Positions 54,069 to 63,371 are shown, counted from the stretch's first letter. The stretch is DNA of 64,000 nucleotides from Mesobacterium pallidum (GCF_019966535.1 NZ_JAIMID010000004.1:206998-270997); one strand, 5' to 3'. The notes: generated by a model not told the origin, from the letters alone. Made by a program: numbers and translations.

Positions 54069-55174
54069 CCAGGGTTTTCATCTTCGGCACATTGCTGCAC
54101 GCCCCCTTGCGCGCGGCCGTGGCAGGCAGCGAGCTGCCGACGCGCCCTGCGCGACTGGTCGGGCACACCGTCCACTGGGCCGCGGATGAAAGCTATCCGG
54201 TGCTGGTGCCGGGTGCGGGCGTGGCCGAAGGCGCCGTGCTGGACGTCGGCGGCGCGGCGCTGGACCGGCTCAATTTCTACGAGGCGGCGTTCGACTACCA
54301 TCCGACCCAGGTGACGGTCGAAACGGACCAGGGCCCCGAGACCGCGCGCCTCTGGGCACCGCCGTCGCTGCCGCAGATCGGCGGGCCCTGGTCGCTGGCC
54401 GACTGGGCGCCGAAATTCGGCCGGCTGAACGTGCTGGCCGCAAGCGAGGTGATGCGCCTGCAAGGCCGGATGGCGCCGGGGCAGGTGGGTCGGATCTATC
54501 CCCAGATCGCCGCCCGCGCCATGGGCCGCGTCATCGCCGCGGGGATGCCGCGCCGGCCCGGCCTTGGGCCGCTGCCCGAGGCGCCGGCCAAGGTGGTGGA
54601 CCAGCGCATTCCTTACGTCAACTTCTTTGCCATCGAAGAGTATGACCTGGCCTTTCCGCGCTTTGACGGCAGCCACTCGCCCGTCGTCACGCGCGCGGTC
54701 TTTGCCGCGACGGACGCCGCGCTGATCCTGCCCTATGACCCGGTGCGCGACCGCGTGCTGCTGGTCGAGCAGTTTCGCGCCGGCCCCTTCGGGCGGCAGG
54801 ACAAGGACCTGTGGGTGATCGAGACCATCGCGGGCCGCGTGGACGCCGGCGAGGCGCCCGAGGATGCCGCCCGCCGCGAGGCGCAGGAGGAAGCGGGGCT
54901 GACGGTCGCCAGGCTCGAGACCATCGGAACCGGCTACCCGTCGCCCGGCGCCTCGACCGAGTTCTACCACATGTATCTCGGCCTGACCGACCTACCCGAC
55001 AGCGCGGCCGGCATGGGCGGGCTCGACACCGAGGAAGAAGACATCCGCAGCCGCGTCATGTCCTTCGACGAGGCGATTGCCCTGTGCGATGCGGACGGGA
55101 TCGCGGCGGTGCCGACCGTGTTGATGCTCAACTGGCTGGCACGCCACCGTGACCGGCTGCGCGCGGCTGCTTGA
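54065..55174 (+). CDS. trgB: TrgB-like NUDIX hydrolase with N-terminal AIG2/gamma-glutamylcyclotransferase-like domain
   Basis: The 369-residue protein has an N-terminal AIG2/GGCT-like half (MTRVFIFGTLLHAPLRAAV, about residues 1-150) and a C-terminal NUDIX domain with the full box GRVDAGEAPEDAARREAQEE (G-x5-E-x7-RE-x2-EE). It hydrolyses a nucleoside diphosphate derivative, by analogy ADP-ribose. The fusion and the order trgA-trgB-cysK fit R. sphaeroides TrgB. Confidence 0.87.
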   Translation: MTRVFIFGTLLHAPLRAAVAGSELPTRPARLVGHTVHWAADESYPVLVPGAGVAEGAVLDVGGAALDRLNFYEAAFDYHPTQVTVETDQGPETARLWAPPSLPQIGGPWSLADWAPKFGRLNVLAASEVMRLQGRMAPGQVGRIYPQIAARAMGRVIAAGMPRRPGLGPLPEAPAKVVDQRIPYVNFFAIEEYDLAFPRFDGSHSPVVTRAVFAATDAALILPYDPVRDRVLLVEQFRAGPFGRQDKDLWVIETIAGRVDAGEAPEDAARREAQEEAGLTVARLETIGTGYPSPGASTEFYHMYLGLTDLPDSAAGMGGLDTEEEDIRSRVMSFDEAIALCDADGIAAVPTVLMLNWLARHRDRLRAAA

Positions 55175-55229
55175 AACCGCCCCGGACCCCGCTTAGACAG
55201 GGCCTGCACCAAGACCGGAGGGGACAGAC

Positions 55230-56258
55230 ATGCGCATCGTGAAAGACCTGAGCGAGGCCGTCGGCCACACGCCCCTGATCCGCCTCAACAAGGCGTCCGA
55301 GCTGACGGGTTGCGAGATCCTGGGCAAGGCGGAGTTCATGAACCCCGGCCAGTCGGTCAAGGACCGCGCGGCGCTGTTCATCATCCGCGACGCGATGGAA
55401 AAGGGCCTGCTGGAACCCGGCGGTACCATCGTCGAGGGCACGGCGGGCAACACCGGCATTGGCCTCGCGCTGGTCGGCGCCTCGCTGGGGTTCAAGACGA
55501 TCATCGTGATCCCGGAAACCCAGAGCCAGGAGAAAAAGGACATGATCCGCCTGGCCGGGGCCGAGCTGGTGCAGGTGCCGGCCGTGCCCTATGCCAACCC
55601 GAACAACTACGTGCATTATTCCGGCCGTCTGGCGAAGGAGATCGCCAAGACCGCTCCGCATGGCGCCATCTGGGCGCAGCAATTCGACAACGTGGCCAAC
55701 CGCCAGGCGCATGTCGAAACCACCGGACCCGAGATATGGGACCAGACCGGCGGCAAGGTCGACGGCTTCATCTGCGCGGCCGGCTCTGGCGGGACCGTCG
55801 CGGGTGTCGCCGCCGCGCTGCAACCCAAGGGCGTCAAGGTTGGCCTTGCCGACCCCGAGGGCGCGGGCCTTTACAAGCTGTACACCGGGCTGGAAAACCC
55901 CGGCAACTCGATCACCGAGGGCATCGGGCAGGGGCGCATCACCGCCAACCTCGAGGGCTTTACCCCCGATTTTACCTGCCGCGTCCCGGATAGCGAGGCG
56001 CTGCCGATCATCTTCGACCTGCTGGCCGACGAGGGGCTGGTGATGGGCGGCTCGACCGGGGTGAACATCGCCGGGGCGATCCGCATGGCAAAGGAAATGG
56101 GGCCGGGGCACACCATCGTCACCGTGCTCTGTGACTTCGGCAACCGCTACCAGTCCAAGCTCTTCAACCCCGAATTCCTGAAGTCCAAGGACCTGCCGGT
56201 GCCCGACTGGCTTGACCGGGCGCCGATGGATCTGCCGACGGTCTTCGAGGATTCGTGA
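55230..56258 (+). CDS. cysK: Cysteine synthase (O-acetylserine sulfhydrylase)
   Basis: The 342-residue PLP enzyme has FMNPGQSVKDRAALF with the Schiff-base lysine, EGTAGNTGIGLALVG (substrate loop) and GSGGTVAGVAAAL (phosphate loop). It makes cysteine from O-acetylserine and sulfide. In R. sphaeroides cysK of this locus contributes to tellurite resistance. GGAGGGGA precedes the ATG. Its stop overlaps the next start by one base. Confidence 0.93.
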   Translation: MRIVKDLSEAVGHTPLIRLNKASELTGCEILGKAEFMNPGQSVKDRAALFIIRDAMEKGLLEPGGTIVEGTAGNTGIGLALVGASLGFKTIIVIPETQSQEKKDMIRLAGAELVQVPAVPYANPNNYVHYSGRLAKEIAKTAPHGAIWAQQFDNVANRQAHVETTGPEIWDQTGGKVDGFICAAGSGGTVAGVAAALQPKGVKVGLADPEGAGLYKLYTGLENPGNSITEGIGQGRITANLEGFTPDFTCRVPDSEALPIIFDLLADEGLVMGGSTGVNIAGAIRMAKEMGPGHTIVTVLCDFGNRYQSKLFNPEFLKSKDLPVPDWLDRAPMDLPTVFEDS

Positions 56259-58693
56259 TGCCCCTGCTTCGTGCGCTGCTGCTGGGTCTCCTGCTGTGCC
56301 TGACGACCCTGACGGCGGTCGTCGCGCAGGACACCGTCGATTACCAGGAATGGGAAAACACCGCGACCCGCGCAGAAGAGGTGCTGGCGCGGGGCGAAGC
56401 CTCCGAGATCTCTCTCGAGATCCTGCGCGCCCAGCTGGTGGACTTCCGTGACGAGTTCCTGTCCGCCCGCTCCGGTAACACGGCGCGGATCGACACGCTG
56501 CACGCCCAGCTTGATGCGCTGGGGCCGGCCCCGGCCGAAGGCGAGAGCGAGCCCGAGGATATCGCCCAGCGGCGGGCCGACCTGCACCAGCAGCTGAGCG
56601 ACCTGCAGGCGCCCATCCTGCGCGCCGAAGAGGCTTACAACCGCGCCATCGGCCTGATCACCGAGATCGACGGCATCATCCGCACCCGCGAAACCGACCG
56701 GCTGCTGACCCTCGGGCCCAGCCCGCTGAACCCGGTTCACTGGCCCCAGGCGCTCGAGGCCTTCGTCGACGGGCCCGAGGCGCTGCGGATGGAGGTGGCC
56801 AACAACCTCGCCTCGGACATCAAGATCCGCGAGGCACAGCAGACGGCGCTGTCCTCGGGCCTGCTGCTGATCGTGGGCCTTGCGCTGTTCTGGCGCGGGC
56901 CACGGGTCATCAACCACATCGCCGACTGGCTGCGGCGCAGGACGCGACGCGGCACCGGGGTCTGGGCCTTCCTCGTTTCGGTCGGGCTGATCCTCGTGCC
57001 CTTCGGCGGGCTGGTCGCCATCAGCTCGGCCGTGATCGCGACCGGGCTGCCGGGCCTGCGCGGCGAAGCCTTCCTGCAGCTGATCCCGGCCATGGGGCTG
57101 ACGATCCTTGCCGCGCGCTGGGTCAGCCTGCAGGCGATCCTGCAGCCGGGCGGGGCGGGCGAATGGCTTGCGATGAAGGATCACCACCGCCTGCGCGCCC
57201 ATCGCGCCGGGGTGCTGCTGGGCTTCGTGCTGGCCCTGCGCCAGCTGGCCACCGCCACGATCGATATGCTCGACCTCGAGGACGGGCCGGCCGCGGTCCT
57301 GGATTTCCCGTTCCTGATCCTCGCCGGGCTGGGCCTTCTGCGCCTTGGCCAGATGCTGACCCGCGCCGGAGAAGTCGCACCCGAGCCCGGCCCGGATGGC
57401 GAGCCGGTCGAGGCGCCGTTCCGCGTGTCGGTCGTGCGGGTCGTCGGGCGTCTCGCGATGCTGGTGGCCGTCGCCGGCCCCGTGCTGGGTGCCATCGGCT
57501 ACATGCAGCTGGGCACCTCGATCACGCTGCCGGCGGTGCTGACGCTGGCGCTGATGGGCCTGCTGCAGATCCTGCAGCGTTTCGTGTCGGACGTGGTGGC
57601 CCTGGCCATGCGCAGCGCCGACGATGAACCCGACGGGCTGGTCGCCACGCTGATGGGCTTTGCCCTGGCGCTGGCCGCGATCCCGGTGCTGGCGCTGATC
57701 TGGGGGATGCGCCCGGCGCAGCTGGCCGATTACTGGGTCGCCTTCCGCGCCGGTTTCGCCATCGGAGAGACGCGCATCTCGCCGACCGATTTCTTCGTCT
57801 TTGTGCTGGTCTTCGTCATCGGCTACGGGCTGACCCGCCTGCTGCAGGGGACGATGCGCAGTTCGGTCCTGCCCAAGACGCGGATCGACCCGGGTGGCCA
57901 GACGGCGATCGTGTCGGGCCTCGGCTATGTCGGGATCATCCTGGCCGCGCTGGTCGCGATCACTAGCGCCGGGATCGACCTGACCGCGCTTGGCTATGTC
58001 GCCGGTGCCCTGTCGGTCGGCATCGGGTTCGGCCTGCAGAACATCGTGTCGAACTTCGTCTCGGGCATCATCCTGCTGATCGAACGTCCGGTGTCCGAGG
58101 GCGACTGGATCGAGGTCGGCGGCAAGATGGGCTATGTGCGCGACATCTCGGTGCGCTCGACCCGGATCGAGACCTTCGACCGCACCGACGTGATCGTGCC
58201 CAACGCAGACCTGATCTCGGGCACCGTGACGAACTACACCCGCGGCAACACCGTGGGCCGGGTGATCGTGCCCGTGGGCGTGGCCTATGGGACCGACACC
58301 AAGCGGGTCGAAGGCATCCTGCGCGAGATCGCCGAGGATCACCCGATGGTGCTGATGAACCCTCCGCCCGGCGTCATCTTCATGGGCTTCGGGGCCGACA
58401 GCCTCGATTTCGAGATCCGCGCGATCCTGCGCGACGTGAACTGGATGCTGGCGGTCAAGTCCGACATGAACCACGCCATCGCCGCGCGTTTCGCCAAGGA
58501 AGGGATCGAGATCCCCTTCGCGCAGCGCGACGTCTGGATCCGCAACCCCGAGGCGCTGACTGGCGGCAGCGCCCCCAAGCCCGCGCCCGAAGAGCCCGCG
58601 GAAAAGCCCGAGCCGACCCGCGAGCTGACCGAGAACCTGATCGAGCCCGACGGCGGTTTCCGCCCCGATGGCGGCGACGGAGAACATTCATGA
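56258..58693 (+). CDS. Large mechanosensitive channel (MscS family) with DUF3772
   Basis: The 811-residue protein has a signal peptide, a periplasmic DUF3772 helical region (about 25-190), several membrane spans and a C-terminal MscS pore and cytoplasmic vestibule. The pore-lining helix GALSVGIGFGLQNIVSNFVSG and the loop ERPVSEGDWIEVGGKMGYV are the MscS signatures. It opens under membrane tension and protects against hypo-osmotic shock. The ATG overlaps cysK (TGATG). Confidence 0.9.
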   Translation: MPLLRALLLGLLLCLTTLTAVVAQDTVDYQEWENTATRAEEVLARGEASEISLEILRAQLVDFRDEFLSARSGNTARIDTLHAQLDALGPAPAEGESEPEDIAQRRADLHQQLSDLQAPILRAEEAYNRAIGLITEIDGIIRTRETDRLLTLGPSPLNPVHWPQALEAFVDGPEALRMEVANNLASDIKIREAQQTALSSGLLLIVGLALFWRGPRVINHIADWLRRRTRRGTGVWAFLVSVGLILVPFGGLVAISSAVIATGLPGLRGEAFLQLIPAMGLTILAARWVSLQAILQPGGAGEWLAMKDHHRLRAHRAGVLLGFVLALRQLATATIDMLDLEDGPAAVLDFPFLILAGLGLLRLGQMLTRAGEVAPEPGPDGEPVEAPFRVSVVRVVGRLAMLVAVAGPVLGAIGYMQLGTSITLPAVLTLALMGLLQILQRFVSDVVALAMRSADDEPDGLVATLMGFALALAAIPVLALIWGMRPAQLADYWVAFRAGFAIGETRISPTDFFVFVLVFVIGYGLTRLLQGTMRSSVLPKTRIDPGGQTAIVSGLGYVGIILAALVAITSAGIDLTALGYVAGALSVGIGFGLQNIVSNFVSGIILLIERPVSEGDWIEVGGKMGYVRDISVRSTRIETFDRTDVIVPNADLISGTVTNYTRGNTVGRVIVPVGVAYGTDTKRVEGILREIAEDHPMVLMNPPPGVIFMGFGADSLDFEIRAILRDVNWMLAVKSDMNHAIAARFAKEGIEIPFAQRDVWIRNPEALTGGSAPKPAPEEPAEKPEPTRELTENLIEPDGGFRPDGGDGEHS

Positions 58694-59409
58694 CCCGGCC
58701 CCTGTTCCTCGAGGATGCCTACCTGCGCGATGCGCCCGCCCGTGTCGTGTCGCTGACGCCCGAAGGGGGCCTCGTGCTCGACCAGGCGCTGTTCTACGGG
58801 CAAGGGGGCGGGCAGCCCGGCGACAGCGGTCGCCTCGACTGGTCCGGCGGCTCGGTGCCCATCGCCACCACGATCAAGGGCGATGCCGGCGCACTGGTGC
58901 TGATCCCGTCGGAGGCAGTTCCGCTGCCGCCCGTCGGCACCGAGGTCACCCAGCATCTCGACTGGGAGCGGCGCTACCGCCACATGCGGTTGCACACGGC
59001 CCTGCACCTTTTGTCGGTGGTGATCCCGCTGCCCGTCACCGGGGGGGCCATCACGACGGAAAAGGCCCGGCTCGACTTCGACATGCCCGAGGCCAGCATC
59101 GACCGCGAGGGCCTCGAGGAAGAGCTGAACGCGCTGATCGACGACGACCTGCCGGTCTCGACCGACTGGATCACGGATGCCGAACTGGAGGCCAACCCGG
59201 GCCTGGTCAAGACTATGTCGGTCGCGCCGCCGCGCGGGGCAGGGCAGGTGCGCCTGGTGCGGATCGGCGACGGCGCAATGCCGGTCGACCTGCAGCCCTG
59301 CGGCGGCACCCACGTGGCCCGCACGGCCGAAATCGGCCGCATCGTGCTGGGCAAGATCGAGAAGAAGGGCCGCCAGAACCGGCGTGTGAACATCAGCCTC
59401 GACAATTGA
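58690..59409 (+). CDS. Alanyl-tRNA editing protein (AlaX family)
   Basis: The 239-residue protein has the editing-domain zinc motifs HTALH (H102, H106) and CGGTH (C204, H208) and an N-terminal half with FYGQGGGQPGDSG, the AlaX-M type. It deacylates Ser-tRNA-Ala or Gly-tRNA-Ala in trans. It overlaps the mechanosensitive channel by 4 nt. It is the last gene before tRNA-Ser and the integrated element. Confidence 0.92.
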   Translation: MTRPLFLEDAYLRDAPARVVSLTPEGGLVLDQALFYGQGGGQPGDSGRLDWSGGSVPIATTIKGDAGALVLIPSEAVPLPPVGTEVTQHLDWERRYRHMRLHTALHLLSVVIPLPVTGGAITTEKARLDFDMPEASIDREGLEEELNALIDDDLPVSTDWITDAELEANPGLVKTMSVAPPRGAGQVRLVRIGDGAMPVDLQPCGGTHVARTAEIGRIVLGKIEKKGRQNRRVNISLDN

Positions 59410-59448
59410 CGAAGGGGGGCGTTTCGGCGCTTGCGAAGCCGCGCAACA

Positions 59449-61065
59449 TCAGTATAACCGCGCGTACCGGAGAGGTGGCCGAGTGGTCGAAGGCGCACGC
59501 CTGGAAAGTGTGTAGGCGGGAAACCGTCTCCAGGGTTCGAATCCCTGTCTCTCCGCCACTTGCCCTTTTTCGTCGTCTAGATCACCTAAGACCTTGAAAG
59601 GTAAGGTGGTTTTGGCGGTTCGAAACCCTCTTCCGCGCTGATATGGGATTGGGGTGGCGAAAGTGAGTTTCAGGACGGTTTGGCGGTCATCCGCTCCGCC
59701 AGTTTCCCAGAGTTTCCAAGGGTTTGCCAGAAATCCCAGCGCGGTTCGAAAACTTCCATCGAAGTCGCGCGGCTTTGGCGCTTTCTTCGCCAGATCTTCC
59801 GCGATCAAGGCGCGTTCTGCTTCCAGCTTGTCGATTTTCGCCTCCAGCGCCCGCGCGGTGGCGCTGCTGTCGGTCTCGATCAGGCGGTCGGCGGTCTTGC
59901 GGATGTCGCCCTGGATACGCGTGAGCGCCGATTTCTGCGCGGCGCGGTGGTCTTCCAGCGTGCCGATGCGCGCCTCCCAAATGTCATTGAACATGGCCGA
60001 GGCGACAGCGATCAGGCTGCGCGAGGGGCGCAAGGACTTCAGGAGCCTGTCGAAAGCCGCCTCGATTTCCGCGCGTTTGATGGATTTTCTGCGCGCATCG
60101 CAACCTTTTTGAAAGCATTCGTAATAAGCATAGCGCTTGTTGCGGCCCTTCGCCCAGTAGCCGGTCATGGGGTGGCCGCAGCAATCGCAGGCCACATAGC
60201 CGCGCAAGGGGAAGTCTTCGGTGGCGGTCTTCTTCTGCGGGGCGGTGCTGTGGCTGTTCAGGCGGGACTGAATGCGTTGGAACGTCTCCCATGAGATGAT
60301 CTGCGGATGATTCCCTTTGGTCAGCCCGATGCCCCAGGGCTTGTACGCGTAGTAGCCCGCATAGATTTTGTTGGTGAGGAGGTTCTTGATGCGTTGCGGA
60401 TGAATGGTGCCCATGGCGTCGCGGGAATAGATCGGATGCGGTTCCAGGAATCGCGCAACATCAGCCTGTGAGGCGAAGCGGCCCGAGGCATAGCCTTCCA
60501 GCGCCTCTTGCAGCAGGCTGGCGGTCGGCTCATCGCGTTCCAGCACTTTGCCGCCCCGCGTGGCCTTGACGTAGGTGTAGCCCGTCGGTGCCCAGAAACA
60601 GAAATATCCCGCCTTGAGCCGTGCAGACATGCGGTGGCGGACCTGTTCGGCGTTCTTCTGGCGATGGTGCTGGGAGACAGAGGCCAGCATGTTCTCGATG
60701 AGCTGGCTGTCGCTGTCCTCGCCAAACTCGATGGAGGGGCTTTCCAGCCGTGCGCCGACCGATCCGATGGCGGCGCGCAGTTTCAGATGCGCGTCCAGAT
60801 CGCGGGCAAGGCGCGAGATGTCGTCGATGATCACTACGGGGTCATGCTTGCGGTGCTGGCGCAGCCAGGACAGCATCTCCTTGATCGCGGGGCGATCCAC
60901 CAGACCGCCGGAGATGCCTTTGTCTTCGAAGACTTTTTCGACGGCATAGCCCTTGTAGGTGGCGAATTCGCGGCAGCGGCTTTGCTGGCTGGCAAGCCCG
61001 TCGCCCTTGGCAAGCTGCGCCTTGGAGGACACACGGGTATAGATGACGGCAGGGTTTGCGCTCAT
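59449..61065 (-). CDS. Large serine recombinase (integrase) of the tRNA-Ser island
   Basis: The protein is 538 residues from MSANPAVIYTRVSSKAQLAK (61065, AAAGGAG upstream). The N-terminal resolvase domain has the catalytic serine S13 (YTRVSS); a recombinase domain (about 165-270), a zinc ribbon (CDCCGHPMTGYW ... YECFQKGC) and a coiled-coil (about 410-460) follow. This is a large serine recombinase such as those of phages and ICEs. The last about 36 codons are antisense to tRNA-Ser and run 20 nt past it into host DNA, so the natural C-terminus after excision is probably different. Confidence 0.93.
   Translation of the reverse strand: MSANPAVIYTRVSSKAQLAKGDGLASQQSRCREFATYKGYAVEKVFEDKGISGGLVDRPAIKEMLSWLRQHRKHDPVVIIDDISRLARDLDAHLKLRAAIGSVGARLESPSIEFGEDSDSQLIENMLASVSQHHRQKNAEQVRHRMSARLKAGYFCFWAPTGYTYVKATRGGKVLERDEPTASLLQEALEGYASGRFASQADVARFLEPHPIYSRDAMGTIHPQRIKNLLTNKIYAGYYAYKPWGIGLTKGNHPQIISWETFQRIQSRLNSHSTAPQKKTATEDFPLRGYVACDCCGHPMTGYWAKGRNKRYAYYECFQKGCDARRKSIKRAEIEAAFDRLLKSLRPSRSLIAVASAMFNDIWEARIGTLEDHRAAQKSALTRIQGDIRKTADRLIETDSSATARALEAKIDKLEAERALIAEDLAKKAPKPRDFDGSFRTALGFLANPWKLWETGGADDRQTVLKLTFATPIPYQRGRGFRTAKTTLPFKVLGDLDDEKGQVAERQGFEPWRRFPAYTLSRRAPSTTRPPLRYARLY
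59469..59558 (+). tRNA. tRNA-Ser(GGA), integration site of the element to its right
   Basis: GGAGAGG at 59469-59475 pairs with TCTCTCC at 59548-59554, followed by G and CCA. The anticodon loop reads CTGGAAA, so the anticodon is GGA, decoding UCC (and UCU). The long variable arm is present. A serine recombinase lies antisense over and beyond its 3' end, which marks it as the attachment site. Confidence 0.96.
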
Positions 61066-61298
61066 GGGCGGGGCTCCTTTCTTTGTGGGGGCTCGGTCAA
61101 GGATAGCGCATCGGATGCGTCCTGCGCGCCCCTCTCTGCGCCATCCTGCGACAAAAGCTGTGGACAAGTCATGGTGACGCCGCGCGCAAAGAGATGCTCC
61201 ATCGCCGCCCAGAGGCGCAGCAGGTCATCGTCGGAATATGCGCGGCCATCGCCTTGCTCTTGCGCAAGGCGGCGGTACTTTTCGAGATCGGGGGACAT
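61062..61298 (-). CDS. 78-residue protein coupled to the integrase
   Basis: I start at MSPDLEKYRRLAQEQGDGRA (61298). The protein is helical and charged, and its stop overlaps the integrase start as ATGA. Its size, place and coupling suggest a recombination directionality factor or other integrase helper, but I do not recognise it. Confidence 0.65.
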   Translation of the reverse strand: MSPDLEKYRRLAQEQGDGRAYSDDDLLRLWAAMEHLFARGVTMTCPQLLSQDGAERGAQDASDALSLTEPPQRKEPRP

Positions 61299-61446
61299 GG
61301 AATACGCTTTCCAGCGCCGCCCAGTCGGGCGGCGCAAAAATTTGTGACTGGTTAGAAAAACAAACCCGCCGCGCACAATGACTATGGGCCGCAACCGGGC
61401 GGGCTGCGGTTCAAATTGCAGGCGGATTTCTGGGAATACTGGGCTA

Positions 61447-61475
61447 ATCATATCACAAACTTCTGTTTTTGTCCA
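61447..61475 (-). promoter_or_regulatory. Strong promoter of the integrase operon
   Basis: On the minus strand TGGACA (rc of 61470-61475) is 17 nt from TATGAT (rc of 61447-61452), both matching sigma-70 in five of six positions. It lies in an AT-rich patch and points to the 78-aa and integrase genes. Confidence 0.7.
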
Positions 61476-61489
61476 TTATTATTAGATTG

Positions 61490-62101
61490 TTATGCCTTCC
61501 GCACGGCCACCAGCCGCCCCTCCAACTCCTCTGCGACATAGACCTCCACCACTCGGCACGCGAAGGCTGCCGGGATCATTCCGGGCTTGGGCGCGACGGA
61601 AACGCCAAGAAAACTGCGGTATCCCGTTGCGCTGACAAAGGGTTGTGCCGGGTCGGTCGCGCGGATTTCAAACCCGAGATAGGGCATCGCTGTCGCGCCG
61701 ATGCCGAACATGCCATGGAACCGCACCGACATCTCCGCCCCGGCGGCGCTCAGGCAAAACGTGCCCTCCTGTCCCCAAAGCGGCATATCGCCGGGCAAGG
61801 CGGCGCAATCCCGCGCAAGCACATTCCCCGGCGCGTCGTCATGGGCAAGAATGCCCGGATTGCCGCCGTTCAACTTGCGCGCCAATTGGTGAGCTTCCTT
61901 GCGGATCGCAAGCGCCGCATCGAAATCGCAAGCCAGCATCGCGGTGTGATGCGTCTCGATCTGTTCGCGATGACAGGCGCGAGCTGCCTGCATGTCGCCG
62001 GGTAGATGTTTGGTTTCCTTGGCAAATCGGCGGGCGGCATTACCCGCCGCCGCTTCTTCCAGCAAGTCCTGAAAACCGAGTTGATCGGGCTGGGTATTCA
62101 T
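61490..62101 (-). CDS. Unrecognised 203-residue island protein
   Basis: I do not recognise this protein. It has an N-terminal helical half (LLEEAAAGNAARRFAKETKH, then HREQIETHHTAML) and a C-terminal half richer in beta (FHGMFGIGATAMPYLGFEIR, SATGYRSFLGVSVAPKPG). There is no signal peptide. It overlaps the methyltransferase stop by 4 nt and so is co-translated with it. An accessory role for the methyltransferase or for the element is plausible but unproven. Confidence 0.75.
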   Translation of the reverse strand: MNTQPDQLGFQDLLEEAAAGNAARRFAKETKHLPGDMQAARACHREQIETHHTAMLACDFDAALAIRKEAHQLARKLNGGNPGILAHDDAPGNVLARDCAALPGDMPLWGQEGTFCLSAAGAEMSVRFHGMFGIGATAMPYLGFEIRATDPAQPFVSATGYRSFLGVSVAPKPGMIPAAFACRVVEVYVAEELEGRLVAVRKA

Positions 62102-62760
62102 GCCGCGACCCTCCCGCTTTGAAAGCGGGCAACACCGGCAAGCCGGGCGCGGGCCGTGGCAACATGCTTGGGGTCAATCTCGATCCCCAGCCAGCGCCGC
62201 CCGTTCAGAGCTGCCGCCACCGACGTGCTGCCCGACCCGCTGAACGGATCGCAGACCAGCGCCCCCGGCTTTGAAAAGCAGCGGATCAGAGGCGCGAGGA
62301 TTTCCACCGCCTTTTCTGTCGGATGGCTCTTGTTGCCGGAATAGACCCACGGCATGACGCTGGGCAGCGGATGGGCAGGTCTTGCCGGGTCACCCTTTGC
62401 GAGAACATAGGCGGTTTCATGGTGATACTGCGTGTATCCGCGCCGCGAGGCATAGGATTTCTGCCAAACGATCTGCCCGACAATGCGCAGCCCTGCCGCC
62501 TGCCAGACGGCTGTGAATTGCGGCAAAGCCCCCCAGCCAGCGAAGCAAATCGCATAGCTATCCGGCTTCATCGCCCGCGCCATGGGGGCAAAAACGGGCA
62601 AGACGCCCTGCGCATTGTCGTCGTTTTGCAAGCTGCGCCCGCTGCGATCCCGATAGTTCACCAGATAAGGCGGATCGGTCACGACCAGATCGACGAAGTG
62701 TTCGGGTAAGGTGTTCAGAATATTGGCGGAATCGCCTTCAACGATATGGTTCATATGCAT
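62098..62760 (-). CDS. DNA methyltransferase (N6-adenine/N4-cytosine beta class)
   Basis: Starting at MHMNHIVEGDSANILNTLPE (62760, AAGGAGGACAACAC upstream) gives 220 residues. The catalytic motif VVTDPPYLVNY (D29-Y32) comes before the SAM motif DPFSGSGST (F173 on), which is the beta-class order. It modifies a base in a specific DNA sequence. No restriction enzyme is adjacent, so it may be an orphan enzyme protecting or regulating the element. The recognition site is unknown. Confidence 0.9.
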   Translation of the reverse strand: MHMNHIVEGDSANILNTLPEHFVDLVVTDPPYLVNYRDRSGRSLQNDDNAQGVLPVFAPMARAMKPDSYAICFAGWGALPQFTAVWQAAGLRIVGQIVWQKSYASRRGYTQYHHETAYVLAKGDPARPAHPLPSVMPWVYSGNKSHPTEKAVEILAPLIRCFSKPGALVCDPFSGSGSTSVAAALNGRRWLGIEIDPKHVATARARLAGVARFQSGRVAA

Positions 62761-63371
62761 GTGTTGTCCTCCTTCGAATTGGAACAGGGTTGCGCCTGCA
62801 ACCCTTGGCCCTCGCCGAGAGCGGGGGTGCAAATGGAGGGGAAAACCGGCGCAAGGATCTCTTGGTTGTTGGGGGCGACCTTCAGGGGGTGCCGACAACG
62901 AAAGATCCTGTGCGATCTGTTTTGCTTGAAATGCGCCAGGGGCAGCGCCCCAAGCATGCAGCGGCGATGCCGATGCCACTCAGGATGCCTGCGACAGCAG
63001 AGGCGCGAGGGATGAACGCCCGAAGGGGCGAGACAGCTTGCTGGCTCGATTCACGCCAGCCCGGTCGGCTGAAAGCCGATGCGCGTTGAGTTACGGAGTT
63101 GCACCTAACTGTCAGCGACCAACCCTGTAGCCGCATTGGATCCGTTGGGAGTCATCGTTCATGACCATGTGATCATCGGCAAGGCTGACGAGTTTTCCTG
63201 CGCGGGCAATGCACTGATTTAGCGGGCGGCCCCCAGCGAAAAGCTTGTGGCTAGACTCGCTCAACGCGATACTGCAGAAAACAACATTTGACCAAGCAGG
63301 AAGGGCGGGAAGCAGACTTTCCCTGCGCATCCGAATGGACGAGTCGAATTCACAAAAAACAGCCATTCGGA
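62761..63371. other. 611-nt gap between the methyltransferase and the CRISPR array
   Basis: Two short minus-strand frames (62882-63136 and 63112-63366) have no recognisable domains, no good ribosome-binding sites and unclear codon use. I looked for an anti-repeat that would mark a tracrRNA and found only a 7-nt AGCCGCA match at about 63130. I see nothing else firm here. Confidence 0.5.

Noticed and set aside
62882..63366. Two short minus-strand frames before the CRISPR array
   Set aside because: No domain, no convincing ribosome-binding site, and they overlap each other; not enough to call genes.
63100..63371. A tracrRNA next to the first repeat
   Set aside because: Only a 7-nt stretch resembles an anti-repeat, too short to pair stably with the repeat.
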